DNA of 64,000 nucleotides from positions 1-64,000 of the forward strand of contig JAUXGN010000012.1 in assembly GCA_030622115.1 (NCBI GenBank), read 5' to 3'. Position 1 is the stretch's first letter; each line of letters begins with the position of its first letter. Positions 42,636 through 51,848 of this stretch are shown here, one piece after another. A program made the position numbers and the translations under genes. The notes under the pieces are model-generated. The model saw only the letters and a program-made list of their open reading frames with translations. It did no database searches and had not been told where the DNA came from. This DNA is from Candidatus Eiseniibacteriota bacterium (GTDB lineage: Bacteria > Joyebacterota > Joyebacteria > Joyebacterales > Joyebacteraceae).

Positions 42636-43742
42636 ATGATGGGGCGAACGCGCGCGGCATTGATCCTGTCAGGAGCATTCCTGGCGCTCCTGCTTCTGCC
42701 TGCGATGCTCGTGGCCGGCCAGGTCGACGAGGAAGCCATCATAGTCAAAGTGCGGGCCGACGGCGATGACAACGCGAAAGTCGTAACGATCGAGTTGACC
42801 GGTGACGATTCCGGTTGGCTCGGCGTGGGCATTACGGATCTCGATGAGACGAAGCGCGGGAGCTTGGGAATCGACAAGCAACACGTGGTCGTCGTCACAG
42901 AGATTTACGAAGACAGTCCTGCGAAGGAGGCGGGCATTCAGACGGGCGACGTTATCGTCAGTGTGAGCGGCAATGACGTCAGGAGCACGAAACAGCTCGT
43001 CGAGATCATCGCGGGTATGGATCCCTACACCAAGATCGAGATCGAACTCCTGAGAGACGGGAAGAAGACGATCAAGAACGTCGTCCTCGGTGTTCGTCCT
43101 CACCGCTTCGTATTCGGAGATGATGAGAATGAGCAGTTCTTCCTCAATCTGGAAGGACTCGGGGCTCTCACGCAGCTCGGCATGGGAGGACTTGAGGCTC
43201 TCGGAACGCTCGAGCGGGCGTTTTTCCCGAGAGTGGACATCGGCATGGGATGGGCGGGTAAGGGCAGGCTGGGAGTCTACGTTGACAACCTGAGCGACGG
43301 ACTGGCTGAGTACTTCGAGATCAGTGATGGAAGAGGAGTTCTTGTCGAGGAGATCGTCCAGGGTGGTCCAGCTGCGATTGGCGGCATCAGAGCCGGTGAC
43401 GTCATCATCATGATCGGAGACACCAGGGTTTCGGACACTGACGAGCTGATCGACGCAATCAGTGATATGACGGCTGACGTTCCGACACCCATCGTCATAG
43501 TCCGCAAGGGATCCGAGATGACTCTCGAGGTCACCGTAGCTGAGTCCGACTCTGACGAGCACGCCGCAACAATCAAGCGAATTCAGATCAGTGGCGACGA
43601 GGAAACCTGGATTCCCCCAGAGGAACTCGAGGCGCTTCGTGACGCCAAGAAGGAGATGCTGCAGGAGAAGATAGAGGCTCTTCGTGAGGCCCTGGAGGAA
43701 CTCAAGGAGGACATGGAGGAACTCAAGGCCGATAACCAGTAG
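42636..43742 (+). CDS. Exported two-PDZ-domain protein with C-terminal coiled coil
   Basis: The ATG at 42636 is chosen (GGAGG 6 nt upstream), giving 368 residues. A signal peptide (about 5-28, ALILSGAFLALLLLPAMLVAG) is followed by PDZ1 (about 60-150, GWLGVGITDLDE ... DSPAKEAGIQTGDVIVSVSGNDV). A linker leads to PDZ2 (about 208-300, GRLGVYVDNLSD ... GGPAAIGGIRAGDVIIMIGDTRV). The last about 50 residues are a charged heptad helix (ELEALRDAKKEMLQEKIEALREALEELKEDMEELK). There is no protease domain, so it is not a DegP/HtrA enzyme; it is probably a periplasmic scaffold or adaptor. A terminator hairpin follows. Confidence 0.8.
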   Translation: MMGRTRAALILSGAFLALLLLPAMLVAGQVDEEAIIVKVRADGDDNAKVVTIELTGDDSGWLGVGITDLDETKRGSLGIDKQHVVVVTEIYEDSPAKEAGIQTGDVIVSVSGNDVRSTKQLVEIIAGMDPYTKIEIELLRDGKKTIKNVVLGVRPHRFVFGDDENEQFFLNLEGLGALTQLGMGGLEALGTLERAFFPRVDIGMGWAGKGRLGVYVDNLSDGLAEYFEISDGRGVLVEEIVQGGPAAIGGIRAGDVIIMIGDTRVSDTDELIDAISDMTADVPTPIVIVRKGSEMTLEVTVAESDSDEHAATIKRIQISGDEETWIPPEELEALRDAKKEMLQEKIEALREALEELKEDMEELKADNQ

Positions 43743-43779
43743 TGCGGCCGGAGCGAACCATTCGCTCTGTCCCCCCCCG

Positions 43780-43808
43780 ACCCCCCGTCTCCAGCACAGG
43801 CGGGGGGT
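43780..43808. terminator. GC-rich hairpin between convergent PDZ and GlmU-like genes
   Basis: ACCCCCCGTC and GGCGGGGGGT form a 10 bp stem with one mismatch and a 9 nt loop. It is followed on the plus strand by TCCCTTATC. It probably ends the PDZ gene transcript. Confidence 0.6.
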
Positions 43809-43881
43809 TCCCTTATCACGAACGACTTGAGCCCTGTGATTAAGGGTCATGCGTCCTGAGGATCATCCACGTGCCGGACAC

Positions 43882-45111
43882 CTACGCGGGGTCTGTCTCT
43901 CTTCGGTGGACCTCGCGGATGGCGGCCTCTTCCACCCCCGTCAGGTCCACGCCGCGGCGCGCCATGACAAGGCGGGCGGTCGCAATCGCGCGCTCTATGT
44001 CGTGTTCTACGAAGCCGTCCCCGCTCCCCCATGAGAAGGAGGGGATGGACTTCGGCGCGAAGCCGTTGCTCACTATGTTGCAGAAGACGCCTATCACAGT
44101 ACCGGTGTTCAGTTTCGTCCCGATGGCGGTCTTGGTGTGGTCGCCTATCGTCGCACCGACAAAGGTGTCTCCCGTATCGATGATCTCACCATTCAGCTCG
44201 ACGCGAACAGCGCCGTAGTTGTTCTTGAGGTCACTGTTATCCGTCGCGGCGCCGATATTGACCCAGCTTCCGAGGTAGGCGTGTCCGAGAAATCCTTCGT
44301 GCTGCTTGTTCGTAAACGAGTGAAGCACTGATCCTTCCACTTCACCTCCCACCTTGCATGACCTGCCGATCGACGTACCCGGATAGATCTTGGCGCCCAC
44401 CTTTATGCACGACCCGGCGCCCACGAACGCGGGTCCCAGTACCACGGCGTTGGCCATCACGTCGACATTCGCGTCCACGACCACGGAACCGGAACTCGCG
44501 TCGATCACGACTCCCGGGCCGAGTGTGCTTCCCTCTCCTATCGAGATCCTAGTCGGCTCCACAAGCTGCGCTGAAGGATGAACCTCTCCCTCGACGATCC
44601 CCGGGCGTCTCAGGACAGCGGCATCAGCCTCTATCTCCTCAGCCGTCAATCGCACGAGTTCCCACGGATAGCGGACCGTGCGAGCCGGTATCTCGCGAGT
44701 CAACGGTATCTCAAGCACACCCAGGTCTCCGTTCGCATCACGCACCGAGCGCACTCTCTCAACAGCTCCTCCGTGGAGGAGCGCTCCGACGGGCTCGCCG
44801 CCGGATGTCAGAAGAACATCACCCGACTCGGCGTCGATGGCCGCCAGGAGTCCGTCGGTAACAATCACACGAGCAGACAGAAGCAGCACGTCCGAGTCCT
44901 GCACGCTGTCAATGCCTCGACCTGGATAGAGCTCCGACACCAGCGCACGGAGCTCCCGGCGCGGAAGCAGACTTACCGCCCAACCAGGTCTCCTGACTTC
45001 CAGCTTCTCCCTCAAGAGCAGCAAACCGCATCTCAGATCAAAGACCGGACGTAGAAGCGTAAGCGGACCAAACCACTTGGCGCCGGCATCTTCATAGAGA
45101 ACAACCTGCAA
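43882..45111 (-). CDS. Alternative GlmU-like sugar nucleotidyltransferase/N-acetyltransferase (TIGR03991-like)
   Basis: A 409-residue two-domain protein. The N-terminal half (VVLYEDAGAKWFGPLTLLRPVFDLRCG) is a divergent nucleotidyltransferase-like domain. The C-terminal half is a left-handed beta helix with hexapeptide repeats (VVLGPAFVGAGSCIKVGAKIYPGTSIG) and the motif GDHTKTAIGTKLNTGTVIG. This matches the alternative GlmU-like family described for Bacteroidetes and related FCB bacteria, thought to make UDP-GlcNAc. If so, it supplies the precursor for the mur pathway elsewhere in the window. It is the last gene of the leftward efflux/rsgA series, 56 nt after rsgA. Enzyme activity is inferred only. 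Confidence 0.8.
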   Translation of the reverse strand: MQVVLYEDAGAKWFGPLTLLRPVFDLRCGLLLLREKLEVRRPGWAVSLLPRRELRALVSELYPGRGIDSVQDSDVLLLSARVIVTDGLLAAIDAESGDVLLTSGGEPVGALLHGGAVERVRSVRDANGDLGVLEIPLTREIPARTVRYPWELVRLTAEEIEADAAVLRRPGIVEGEVHPSAQLVEPTRISIGEGSTLGPGVVIDASSGSVVVDANVDVMANAVVLGPAFVGAGSCIKVGAKIYPGTSIGRSCKVGGEVEGSVLHSFTNKQHEGFLGHAYLGSWVNIGAATDNSDLKNNYGAVRVELNGEIIDTGDTFVGATIGDHTKTAIGTKLNTGTVIGVFCNIVSNGFAPKSIPSFSWGSGDGFVEHDIERAIATARLVMARRGVDLTGVEEAAIREVHRRETDPA

Positions 45112-45167
45112 TCTGGTACCTCCTCACTGCTAACGGCGCACCGTGACCGGGCGTGGGCCTGCGAGGC

Positions 45168-46100
45168 CTACGCTCCTTCCCTCAGTTCATCGAGAAGCTT
45201 CAGATAGCTATCGTAGCGCGCGGCGTTCAGTGCACCGGTCTCCACGGCCTCCTTGACGGCACAATCGGGTTCGTGCGAATGGCTGCATCCTCTGAAGCGA
45301 CATCTCGCGATGTACTCACGGAACTCCGGAAAGAAATAGTCCAGTTCGCTCGGCCGTATCCTCCAGAAGCCGAGTTCGCGGAAGCCTGGAGTATCAGCTA
45401 CGAGCGTTCCGTCCCCGACACGGAAGACGGTAACGTTGGTCGTCGCGTGCTTGCCCTTTCCACTCTTCCTGCTTACTTCCTTCACTCTGAGACCAAGCCC
45501 GGGTCTGATGATGTTCAGCAGCGAGCTTTTCCCGGCTCCGCTCGGACCCGCAAGAACGGAGAACGTGCCTGCAAGCACCGATGCGAGCCTGTCAACGTTC
45601 GTGCCGTTCGTGGCGGATGTGGGAATCACCTCATAACCCGCGTTCTCATAGGCCGCGGCAGCAGGACGCCACTCCTTCTCGGGGACGAGGTCTGTCTTGT
45701 TGAACACAACGACCGAATGCAGTTCCGCCACCTCCGAGATGATCAGGAACCGATCCAGCAAGCGCCTGTTGAGACTCGGAGCCCCAAGGGATGCGACGGT
45801 CACTAGTTGCCTCACGTTCGAGATGATGATCTGCTCGGCCGGCTTGCGTCTCCCGGGAAGCAGCCTGGAGAGGACGGTCTCTCTCGGAAGCGCGCGTTCG
45901 ATGACGCCCGAGCCGTCTCTCAGGAGGCTGAGTTCGACCAAGTCCCCCGGAACCACGGGCTTCGTCCCACCGGGAAGCTTGGAGAACTGCCTTCCCCGAA
46001 TGCGGCAGCGGATGATGTCACCGCCGCTCAGGGCGACCTCCCACTCGTCATGGAAGCAGGCGAGCACTCTGCCGGTCACTGTTGAGGACGCCTCGCTCAC
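45168..46100 (-). CDS. rsgA: Small ribosomal subunit biogenesis GTPase RsgA
   Basis: RsgA is the circularly permuted GTPase that checks late 30S assembly. The 310-residue protein has an N-terminal OB fold (GRVLACFHDEWEVALSGGDIIRCRIRG). G motifs come in permuted order: G4 FNKTDLV, G1 GPSGAGKSSLLN, then G3 DTPGFRELG. A C-terminal zinc site follows, CRFRGCSHSHEPDCAV. Its start overlaps the RND pump gene stop by 4 nt, an odd pairing of ribosome biogenesis with efflux that implies translational coupling. Confidence 0.95.
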   Translation of the reverse strand: MSEASSTVTGRVLACFHDEWEVALSGGDIIRCRIRGRQFSKLPGGTKPVVPGDLVELSLLRDGSGVIERALPRETVLSRLLPGRRKPAEQIIISNVRQLVTVASLGAPSLNRRLLDRFLIISEVAELHSVVVFNKTDLVPEKEWRPAAAAYENAGYEVIPTSATNGTNVDRLASVLAGTFSVLAGPSGAGKSSLLNIIRPGLGLRVKEVSRKSGKGKHATTNVTVFRVGDGTLVADTPGFRELGFWRIRPSELDYFFPEFREYIARCRFRGCSHSHEPDCAVKEAVETGALNAARYDSYLKLLDELREGA

Positions 46101-49100
46101 GTTCTCTCCAATTCATCCGCGTCGGACGATAGCGCCGCGCCCCGCTTGAGCCGGCCCAGCTCTTCCGCCACGTGGGGCGTGAGTTCGGGGTGCTTACCAC
46201 CCGGGACATGGAGCTTGCCGAAGCGCGCACGGATATCATCCACGATCGAGTAGAGAGCCGGAATCACAAAGAGCGTCAGAACCGTCGCAAAAGCCAGACC
46301 CCACGCGATCGAGGAGGCCATCGGCCCCCAACTCTCAGACGAGCCGCCCCAACCCATCGCCAGAGGCAGAATCCCGAAGATGGTCGTGATCGAGGTCAGA
46401 AGGATCGGGCGCAGCCTCGTGCACCCCGCCCTCACAACCGACTCCCATCGATCGACGCCCTTCAGACGCGAATTCTTGATGAAGTCCACGAGGACGATCG
46501 AGTCGTTGACGACGACTCCTGCCAGTGCGACAACGGCGATCCCGGCCGTCAGCGTTAGCGGGAAGCGCATGACCAGAAGACCGATGACGACACCGATGAA
46601 CGCGAAGGGGACCGTGAACATGATGACAAGCGGCTGGATGAACGATTGGAACTCGGTACCCAGGATCGCGTAGATGAGGAGAATCGCAACAAGGAACGCC
46701 AGGAACAACGACGCGAATGACTCCTGCGTCGCCTGGAACTCGCCTCCGAAGTCCAGTCGATAGCCCGGGTACACGGCAGAGATGTCAGAGAACTCCTGCT
46801 GCAGAAATCGGTTGACCTCGGTCGAGGTCGTGCTCTCATCCACGTCGGCCGTCACAGTGACGACGCGTTCCCCGTTTCGCCGATGCAGTTCCGCCTGAGC
46901 CTCGTCGATCGTGAGCTGAGCAACGTTGCTGAGTGGTATGGCAACTCCCAAGTTGGTCGCGATCGGAAGCCGCTTCAGGTCATCTATGTCAATCCGATCC
47001 CGCTCCCTGAGCCGGACAACCACATCGATCTCATCTCCACCACCACCCCTGAATTTCGTCGCCTCCACACCCTCGAATCCGGTTCGGAGCGCTGAGGCAA
47101 TACTCGTAACCGTCAGCCCGTAGAGCGATGCGCGCTCCTGATCCACTGTGACCCTGAGTTCGGACTTCCCCAGCTTGGCGTTGTCATCTATGTCGACGAC
47201 ACCAGGAAACCCCGTGAGCTTGGCCCTGATCTGTCCTGCAATCACCTTGAGGATCTCGAGATCGTCGCCCTTGATGCGAACCTCGACCGGCATGCCGGAC
47301 GGCGGACCTTGCACTGGTCTCGACAGCGAAAGCCACGTGAGACCGGGAATCTCCGACATCTCCTCCCTGAGAGCATCCATGATCTCAGTGTCCGAGCGCC
47401 GGCGCGAGTCCGAGTCAACGAGATCGATATTGATCTGCATATTGTTGGACGCCAGCTCCCCTCGGTAGTTCACGATCATGAAACCAACACGCGTGACGAC
47501 TGCCTCAAGTTCGTCAGGAGGAAGCGATGCGGTTATCTCCTCCAGCCTCTTGGCGGCTATGTCGGTCTCCTCGAGCCGCATCCCCACCTTCATCTGAGCT
47601 CTGACCTCAATCTGGTTGAGGTCCTCGTCCTCAAAGAGCCTGACATCGAGTGTGGTCGCGAGCCCGATTGCTATGACGGCCAGCACGATGATGGCGAGAA
47701 CGGCACGGTAGCGCCTGCGGAGTACGCGTCTCAGTGCAACCTCGTATCTCCGCGTAAGCGTCAGAAACACCGGGTGGTACGTGTTCTGCTTGCGGGAGAC
47801 ACGACTGAAGTCTGCCATGTGCGATGGCAGAATGAACAGAGCCTCGATCAGTGAAACGAGAAGCGCGAACGTGACGGTCTTTGGAATCACCGCCATGAAC
47901 TTGCCCCAGGTCCCGCTCATGAGCAGAAGCGGGAGAAACGCTGCGACCGTGGTCAGAACAGCGGCCGTAACCGGAGCCTGCACTTCCTGAACCCCGATGA
48001 TGGCCGCTTCTCGTGGTGGTTTGCCCATCTCCATGTGACGATAGATATTCTCGATCACGATGATGGCATCGTCCACGAGCATCCCTAGAACAAGCACAAG
48101 AGAGAAAAGCGAGAGCGTGTTGATGGTCATGCCGACCGCGTTCATTAGAATGAACGCACCGAAGAAGCTGAAGGGGATGCCGATACACGCGAGGAGAGCG
48201 TTGCGGGCTCCGATAAAGATGAAGAGCGTCAGGGCCACAAGCAGGATACCGAACGCCCCGTTTCGCTTGAGAACTGCAAGGGAGTCTTCAACTACGATCG
48301 ACGCATCGTTTCTGATCTCGAAGCTCACGTTCTCCGTGACTCTACAATCGAACTCCGCCACGAGATCACGCGCCTTTGCAGCAACCTTGACTACGCTACC
48401 GTCGTCCTCCTTCATCACCCAGAGGGTGACGCTCCGCTCGCCGTTGAGTCGGGCCAGCGTGAGGTTGTCGGCAAGAGTGTCACGCACTGCGCCGAGATCG
48501 CGAATCCGTATCTGACGACCGAACGGATCAGAGAGCACGACGTGCTCGGCAATGTCCTCAAGCGACTCGAACTCCCCTATCGCGCGGACGATGTATTCGG
48601 AATCACCGGCATCGAGCGTCCCACCGGGGACATTCAGATTCCGGGCCGCCAGCGAGGCGACAACGCTGCCGATGGGCACACCGTACGCCTTCAGTCGCGC
48701 GGCGTCGAGTTCGATGCGTATCTCACGCTCGCGTTCTCCAAGTACATCGACGTCGGCGATGTACTTGAGATCCAGCAGCTCCTCACGGAGATCCTCGGCG
48801 ATCTCCCGAAGCAGGGTCTCGCTCTCCGGTCCGCCCAGACTTATCGACATGATGGGTGCGACCTCACCCATCTTGACGGGAATGACAACAGGATCCCGGG
48901 CATCATCGGGCAGTCGAGCATCGGCGGCGGACACCGCCGACCTGAGGTCGAGAATCCGCTTGTCGAAGTCGTCATCCGAAAGCCCCGGCTTGAATAAGAC
49001 GTTGATCACGCAACGGCTCTCGCTGGAGATGGAGACCACGTGGTCCACATCCTCCACGTTCTCTATCTCCTCCTCAAGCGGCTTGGTGACGAGAGTCTCC

Positions 49101-49276
49101 ATCTCCTGAGGCGCGACCCCGGGATAGGCGACCCAGACAACCGCCTCATCCATGCTGACATTCGGTATGAGTTCCGCAGGCATGCTGAAGAACGTGAACA
49201 ACCCTACCAGGAGAACCCCGATCATCACGAGGTTCACCAGCACAGGCTGCCTTACGGAGAACTCCCCCAGCGTCAT
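46097..49276 (-). CDS. RND-family efflux pump, inner-membrane transporter (AcrB/MdtB type)
   Basis: A 1059-residue proton-driven antiporter forming the inner-membrane trimer of a tripartite exporter. It has twelve predicted helices, with the first at about 12-32 (VLVNLVMIGVLLVGLFTFFS). The TM4 proton-relay pair D402-D403 lies in GMLVDDAIIVIENIYRHME. Two large periplasmic loops follow TM1 and TM7. The acidic TM4 pair marks the hydrophobe/amphiphile group rather than a SecDF-type protein. The adaptor and TolC genes lie directly upstream in the same operon. The substrate cannot be read from sequence. Confidence 0.94.
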   Translation of the reverse strand: MTLGEFSVRQPVLVNLVMIGVLLVGLFTFFSMPAELIPNVSMDEAVVWVAYPGVAPQEMETLVTKPLEEEIENVEDVDHVVSISSESRCVINVLFKPGLSDDDFDKRILDLRSAVSAADARLPDDARDPVVIPVKMGEVAPIMSISLGGPESETLLREIAEDLREELLDLKYIADVDVLGEREREIRIELDAARLKAYGVPIGSVVASLAARNLNVPGGTLDAGDSEYIVRAIGEFESLEDIAEHVVLSDPFGRQIRIRDLGAVRDTLADNLTLARLNGERSVTLWVMKEDDGSVVKVAAKARDLVAEFDCRVTENVSFEIRNDASIVVEDSLAVLKRNGAFGILLVALTLFIFIGARNALLACIGIPFSFFGAFILMNAVGMTINTLSLFSLVLVLGMLVDDAIIVIENIYRHMEMGKPPREAAIIGVQEVQAPVTAAVLTTVAAFLPLLLMSGTWGKFMAVIPKTVTFALLVSLIEALFILPSHMADFSRVSRKQNTYHPVFLTLTRRYEVALRRVLRRRYRAVLAIIVLAVIAIGLATTLDVRLFEDEDLNQIEVRAQMKVGMRLEETDIAAKRLEEITASLPPDELEAVVTRVGFMIVNYRGELASNNMQINIDLVDSDSRRRSDTEIMDALREEMSEIPGLTWLSLSRPVQGPPSGMPVEVRIKGDDLEILKVIAGQIRAKLTGFPGVVDIDDNAKLGKSELRVTVDQERASLYGLTVTSIASALRTGFEGVEATKFRGGGGDEIDVVVRLRERDRIDIDDLKRLPIATNLGVAIPLSNVAQLTIDEAQAELHRRNGERVVTVTADVDESTTSTEVNRFLQQEFSDISAVYPGYRLDFGGEFQATQESFASLFLAFLVAILLIYAILGTEFQSFIQPLVIMFTVPFAFIGVVIGLLVMRFPLTLTAGIAVVALAGVVVNDSIVLVDFIKNSRLKGVDRWESVVRAGCTRLRPILLTSITTIFGILPLAMGWGGSSESWGPMASSIAWGLAFATVLTLFVIPALYSIVDDIRARFGKLHVPGGKHPELTPHVAEELGRLKRGAALSSDADELERT

Positions 49277-49297
49277 CTCAGATTTCCCCCGACCGAT

Positions 49298-50389
49298 CTA
49301 GTGCTCCGCCTTAATCCCAATACGCGCGCCGTCGCTCAACTGACTCAGTCCCAGCGTGACCAGCTTGTCCCCGGACTCCAGTCCGGCGAGCACAACCACG
49401 CGAGCACCCACGACGCGCCCCAATGATATCTTCCTCCGGACGGCTGTTGAATCCACGGCCACAAAGACGGCGGATTCGCCGTACCGGTCGAGCACCCAAT
49501 CGCGCTCGATCACGATGACGTCGCGCAGCACGTGAGCCGCGATGCCGACATCCGCAATCATCCCGGCGCGAAGAGCGCCGTCTCGATTTCTGATGGTGAC
49601 TCTCACGGGGTAAGTCTTCGTAAGATCGTCGGCGCGGGGCCCCACGTACTCCACTCTTCCTCTGAAGGTCTTCCCAGGTAGCGGCCGAACCTCGATCTCC
49701 GCTCCGGCTCCAGGCTTCACGTTGACAACATCCTCTTCACCGATTCCCAGGTCCACCTCGAGTTCGGCATCATTGACGACGTGGACGACAGGGGTACCGG
49801 GAGCCACCAGCTGTCCTTCCTCAACATGGACGAACGCGACCGTCCCAGCAATGGGTGAGGCCACAAGGGTATCCCTCAGCTGTCGCGAGGAGATGGCAAG
49901 CGCCGCCTCCGCGGTCATGTGAACGCCGCGCGCCGCTATCGCTCTCGTCTCCGCCGCCTCGTGGTCCGCATCCGAGATATCCTTGTTCCTCCAGAGATAG
50001 CTCGCGCGCTTGAGCCCGGCCTCGGCATCTCTCAGATCCGCCTCAGCCATCAGCAGCTGAGCCTCGGCCTGCTTCACCGCCAGCGCCGGCAGCTCATCAT
50101 CGAGCACAACAAGCACACCACCCATCTCCACATCGTCACCGACGACAGCGGGAATGCGGACAACACGACCCCCTACCTCAGCACTCACAAGCACATCATC
50201 GTGTGCCGTGATCGTCCCGGTTCCGCGCACGAACGCCGTGATGCTACCGCGCTCCACGGCGGTCACCTCCACGGGAATCGGCGCCGGACGCCGAAGCCCG
50301 TCAGAGCCTTCACCTCGACGACCGCACCCGACGATCATCAGCGCGATCATCAGTGCGATCACAGGAACACCTGCCATGAGTCTCTTCAT
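49298..50389 (-). CDS. RND efflux periplasmic adaptor (HlyD/AcrA family membrane fusion protein)
   Basis: The 363-residue adaptor joins the RND pump to the TolC channel. It starts with a lipoprotein-like signal (VPVIALMIALMIVGCGRRG, Cys about 22), so it is probably lipid-anchored. A split biotinyl-lipoyl domain (VLVSAEVGGRVVRIPAVVGDDVEMGGVLVVLDD; later VASPIAGTVAFVHVEEGQLVAPGTPV) flanks an alpha-helical hairpin with ARGVHMTAEAAL. The beta-barrel and membrane-proximal domains follow. It overlaps the TolC gene by 4 nt and the pump follows after 21 nt. Confidence 0.93.
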   Translation of the reverse strand: MKRLMAGVPVIALMIALMIVGCGRRGEGSDGLRRPAPIPVEVTAVERGSITAFVRGTGTITAHDDVLVSAEVGGRVVRIPAVVGDDVEMGGVLVVLDDELPALAVKQAEAQLLMAEADLRDAEAGLKRASYLWRNKDISDADHEAAETRAIAARGVHMTAEAALAISSRQLRDTLVASPIAGTVAFVHVEEGQLVAPGTPVVHVVNDAELEVDLGIGEEDVVNVKPGAGAEIEVRPLPGKTFRGRVEYVGPRADDLTKTYPVRVTIRNRDGALRAGMIADVGIAAHVLRDVIVIERDWVLDRYGESAVFVAVDSTAVRRKISLGRVVGARVVVLAGLESGDKLVTLGLSQLSDGARIGIKAEH

Positions 50390-51768
50390 TGTGTCCTCTC
50401 TACTGCGGGCGACCTGCCCACAAGCTGCTCCAGCTCCGCGAGGCTGATAAAACAGTCGTAGAGCGCGTTGATATACCCGACCCTGCTTCTGTCGTACGCA
50501 ACCCGGGCATCGATGAGATCGGAGTCTGCGATCATCCCCTGATCGAACATGTTCTTCATGCTGCTGAAGTGCTGATCCGCCTGTTCGACGAATCGTTCGG
50601 CGGCATCCAGACCTCTGAGCCGCGACTCGAGCGTTGCCGCAGCGGCGCGCAGACCGACGATCATCTGACGTTCAGCATCTTCCTTCATTCTGACGGCGGC
50701 GAGGTACGAGCGTCGACTCACCTGATAGTCCGAGAGGTTCTTGAAGCTCGTGAAGACAGGGATCTCCAGGAACACCGTCATCGACCAAGCCACCTCGTCG
50801 TCCGGCTTGATGTCGCCGTCGGCCTTCCAACCGTATGAACCCTGTGCATTCAGCGATGGAAGAAAAGCCCCGCGCGCGATAGCAACGCCGCTGGCTCCGA
50901 TTCTGGCGGCGTCCCCCGGAGCGAGGAAATCGGGGTTGGACGCCAGGAGCCTCCGCGCCTCATCTTCGCTCACCAGGTCATCACCCATGAGACCGACAAA
51001 ATCGCCGGTGCGCGCCCTGAGTTCGAGTCTTGAAACGTCCTGCGGTTCAAGATCCGCATCGAGCGGTAGCCCCAGAACGTTGGCCAATTGCATGCGAGCG
51101 AGCACATGAGAGTTTTCCGCATCGACGAGGAGCATCTTGTCCTCGGCAAGCTGAGCTTCCCAGCGCAGCAGTTCGAATCTGCCTGAGATGCCGACATCGA
51201 CCTCCCGCGCGGCCGCCCCAACTCTCTTCTCCGAAGCGGACGCGGCGTCACGCGCGACTCCCTGGAGCGCCTTCGCCCGGAGCACATTCAGGTAGGACTC
51301 CTTCGCCACAACCTCGATCGCGCGCACCTTGGACTCAAACGAGTGAAGAGCCGCGTCCCGGGCAGCGCCGGCAAGTCCGACACCTCCCCACAGCCTCCCC
51401 CCGTTGAACACCGGAACCGATGCGCTGAAACCAGTTTCGTAGGTCGTCTCGTACATGAACGGTTCGACCTCGATACCCATCCCCTCCAGGAAATCAAGAG
51501 ACGCGTTCGCGCGCGCATAGGTGTCAGGGTCGACGCGACGCGCCGAGGAGCCAAAACTGACTGAGGGAAGAAGAGACGCCCAGGCGCTCCTGACTCCCCA
51601 GAGAGCGGCCTGATGGTCTTCGGAGGCCGCCCTGACGCTGAGGTTGTTCTGCCTGGCCAGTTCGACCGCCTGCCGCATCGTGATCGGCTCGGCTGCAACG
51701 TGGCTCTGCGGCAGGATCAGCATGAGAGCAAGCACGATCGCGCGAGCGAGCGATTGTGGTTTCATCAT
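50386..51768 (-). CDS. TolC-family outer-membrane efflux protein
   Basis: This is the outer-membrane exit duct of the tripartite pump. From the ATG at 51768 (MMKPQSLARAIVLALMLILP) it has a signal peptide and 460 residues. Two OEP repeats follow, with long coiled-coil helices (e.g. MRQAVELARQNNLSVRAASEDHQAALWGVRSAWASLLPSVSF in the first and a matching run near 300-340). The Tyr-containing strand SASVPVFNGGRLWGGVG fits the barrel. The track's start at 51831 adds 21 unlikely residues. It is the first gene of the pump operon, 80 nt after the DUF5916 gene. Confidence 0.92.
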   Translation of the reverse strand: MMKPQSLARAIVLALMLILPQSHVAAEPITMRQAVELARQNNLSVRAASEDHQAALWGVRSAWASLLPSVSFGSSARRVDPDTYARANASLDFLEGMGIEVEPFMYETTYETGFSASVPVFNGGRLWGGVGLAGAARDAALHSFESKVRAIEVVAKESYLNVLRAKALQGVARDAASASEKRVGAAAREVDVGISGRFELLRWEAQLAEDKMLLVDAENSHVLARMQLANVLGLPLDADLEPQDVSRLELRARTGDFVGLMGDDLVSEDEARRLLASNPDFLAPGDAARIGASGVAIARGAFLPSLNAQGSYGWKADGDIKPDDEVAWSMTVFLEIPVFTSFKNLSDYQVSRRSYLAAVRMKEDAERQMIVGLRAAAATLESRLRGLDAAERFVEQADQHFSSMKNMFDQGMIADSDLIDARVAYDRSRVGYINALYDCFISLAELEQLVGRSPAVERTQ

Positions 51769-51848
51769 CCGTGTGCTCTCCCTGAAGGGCAAGTCTGATG
51801 CACGATTTCGCTTTAGTATGCGACTATACAACAGTGCCCTCCCCCGCG

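Noticed and set aside
42636-43742. HtrA/DegP-type protease
   Set aside because: Two PDZ domains are present but no trypsin-like domain or GNSGG motif precedes them.
42669-43850. 393-codon minus-strand ORF over the PDZ gene
   Set aside because: The PDZ protein has signal peptide, two PDZ domains and a ribosome-binding site; the antisense frame is longer only by chance.
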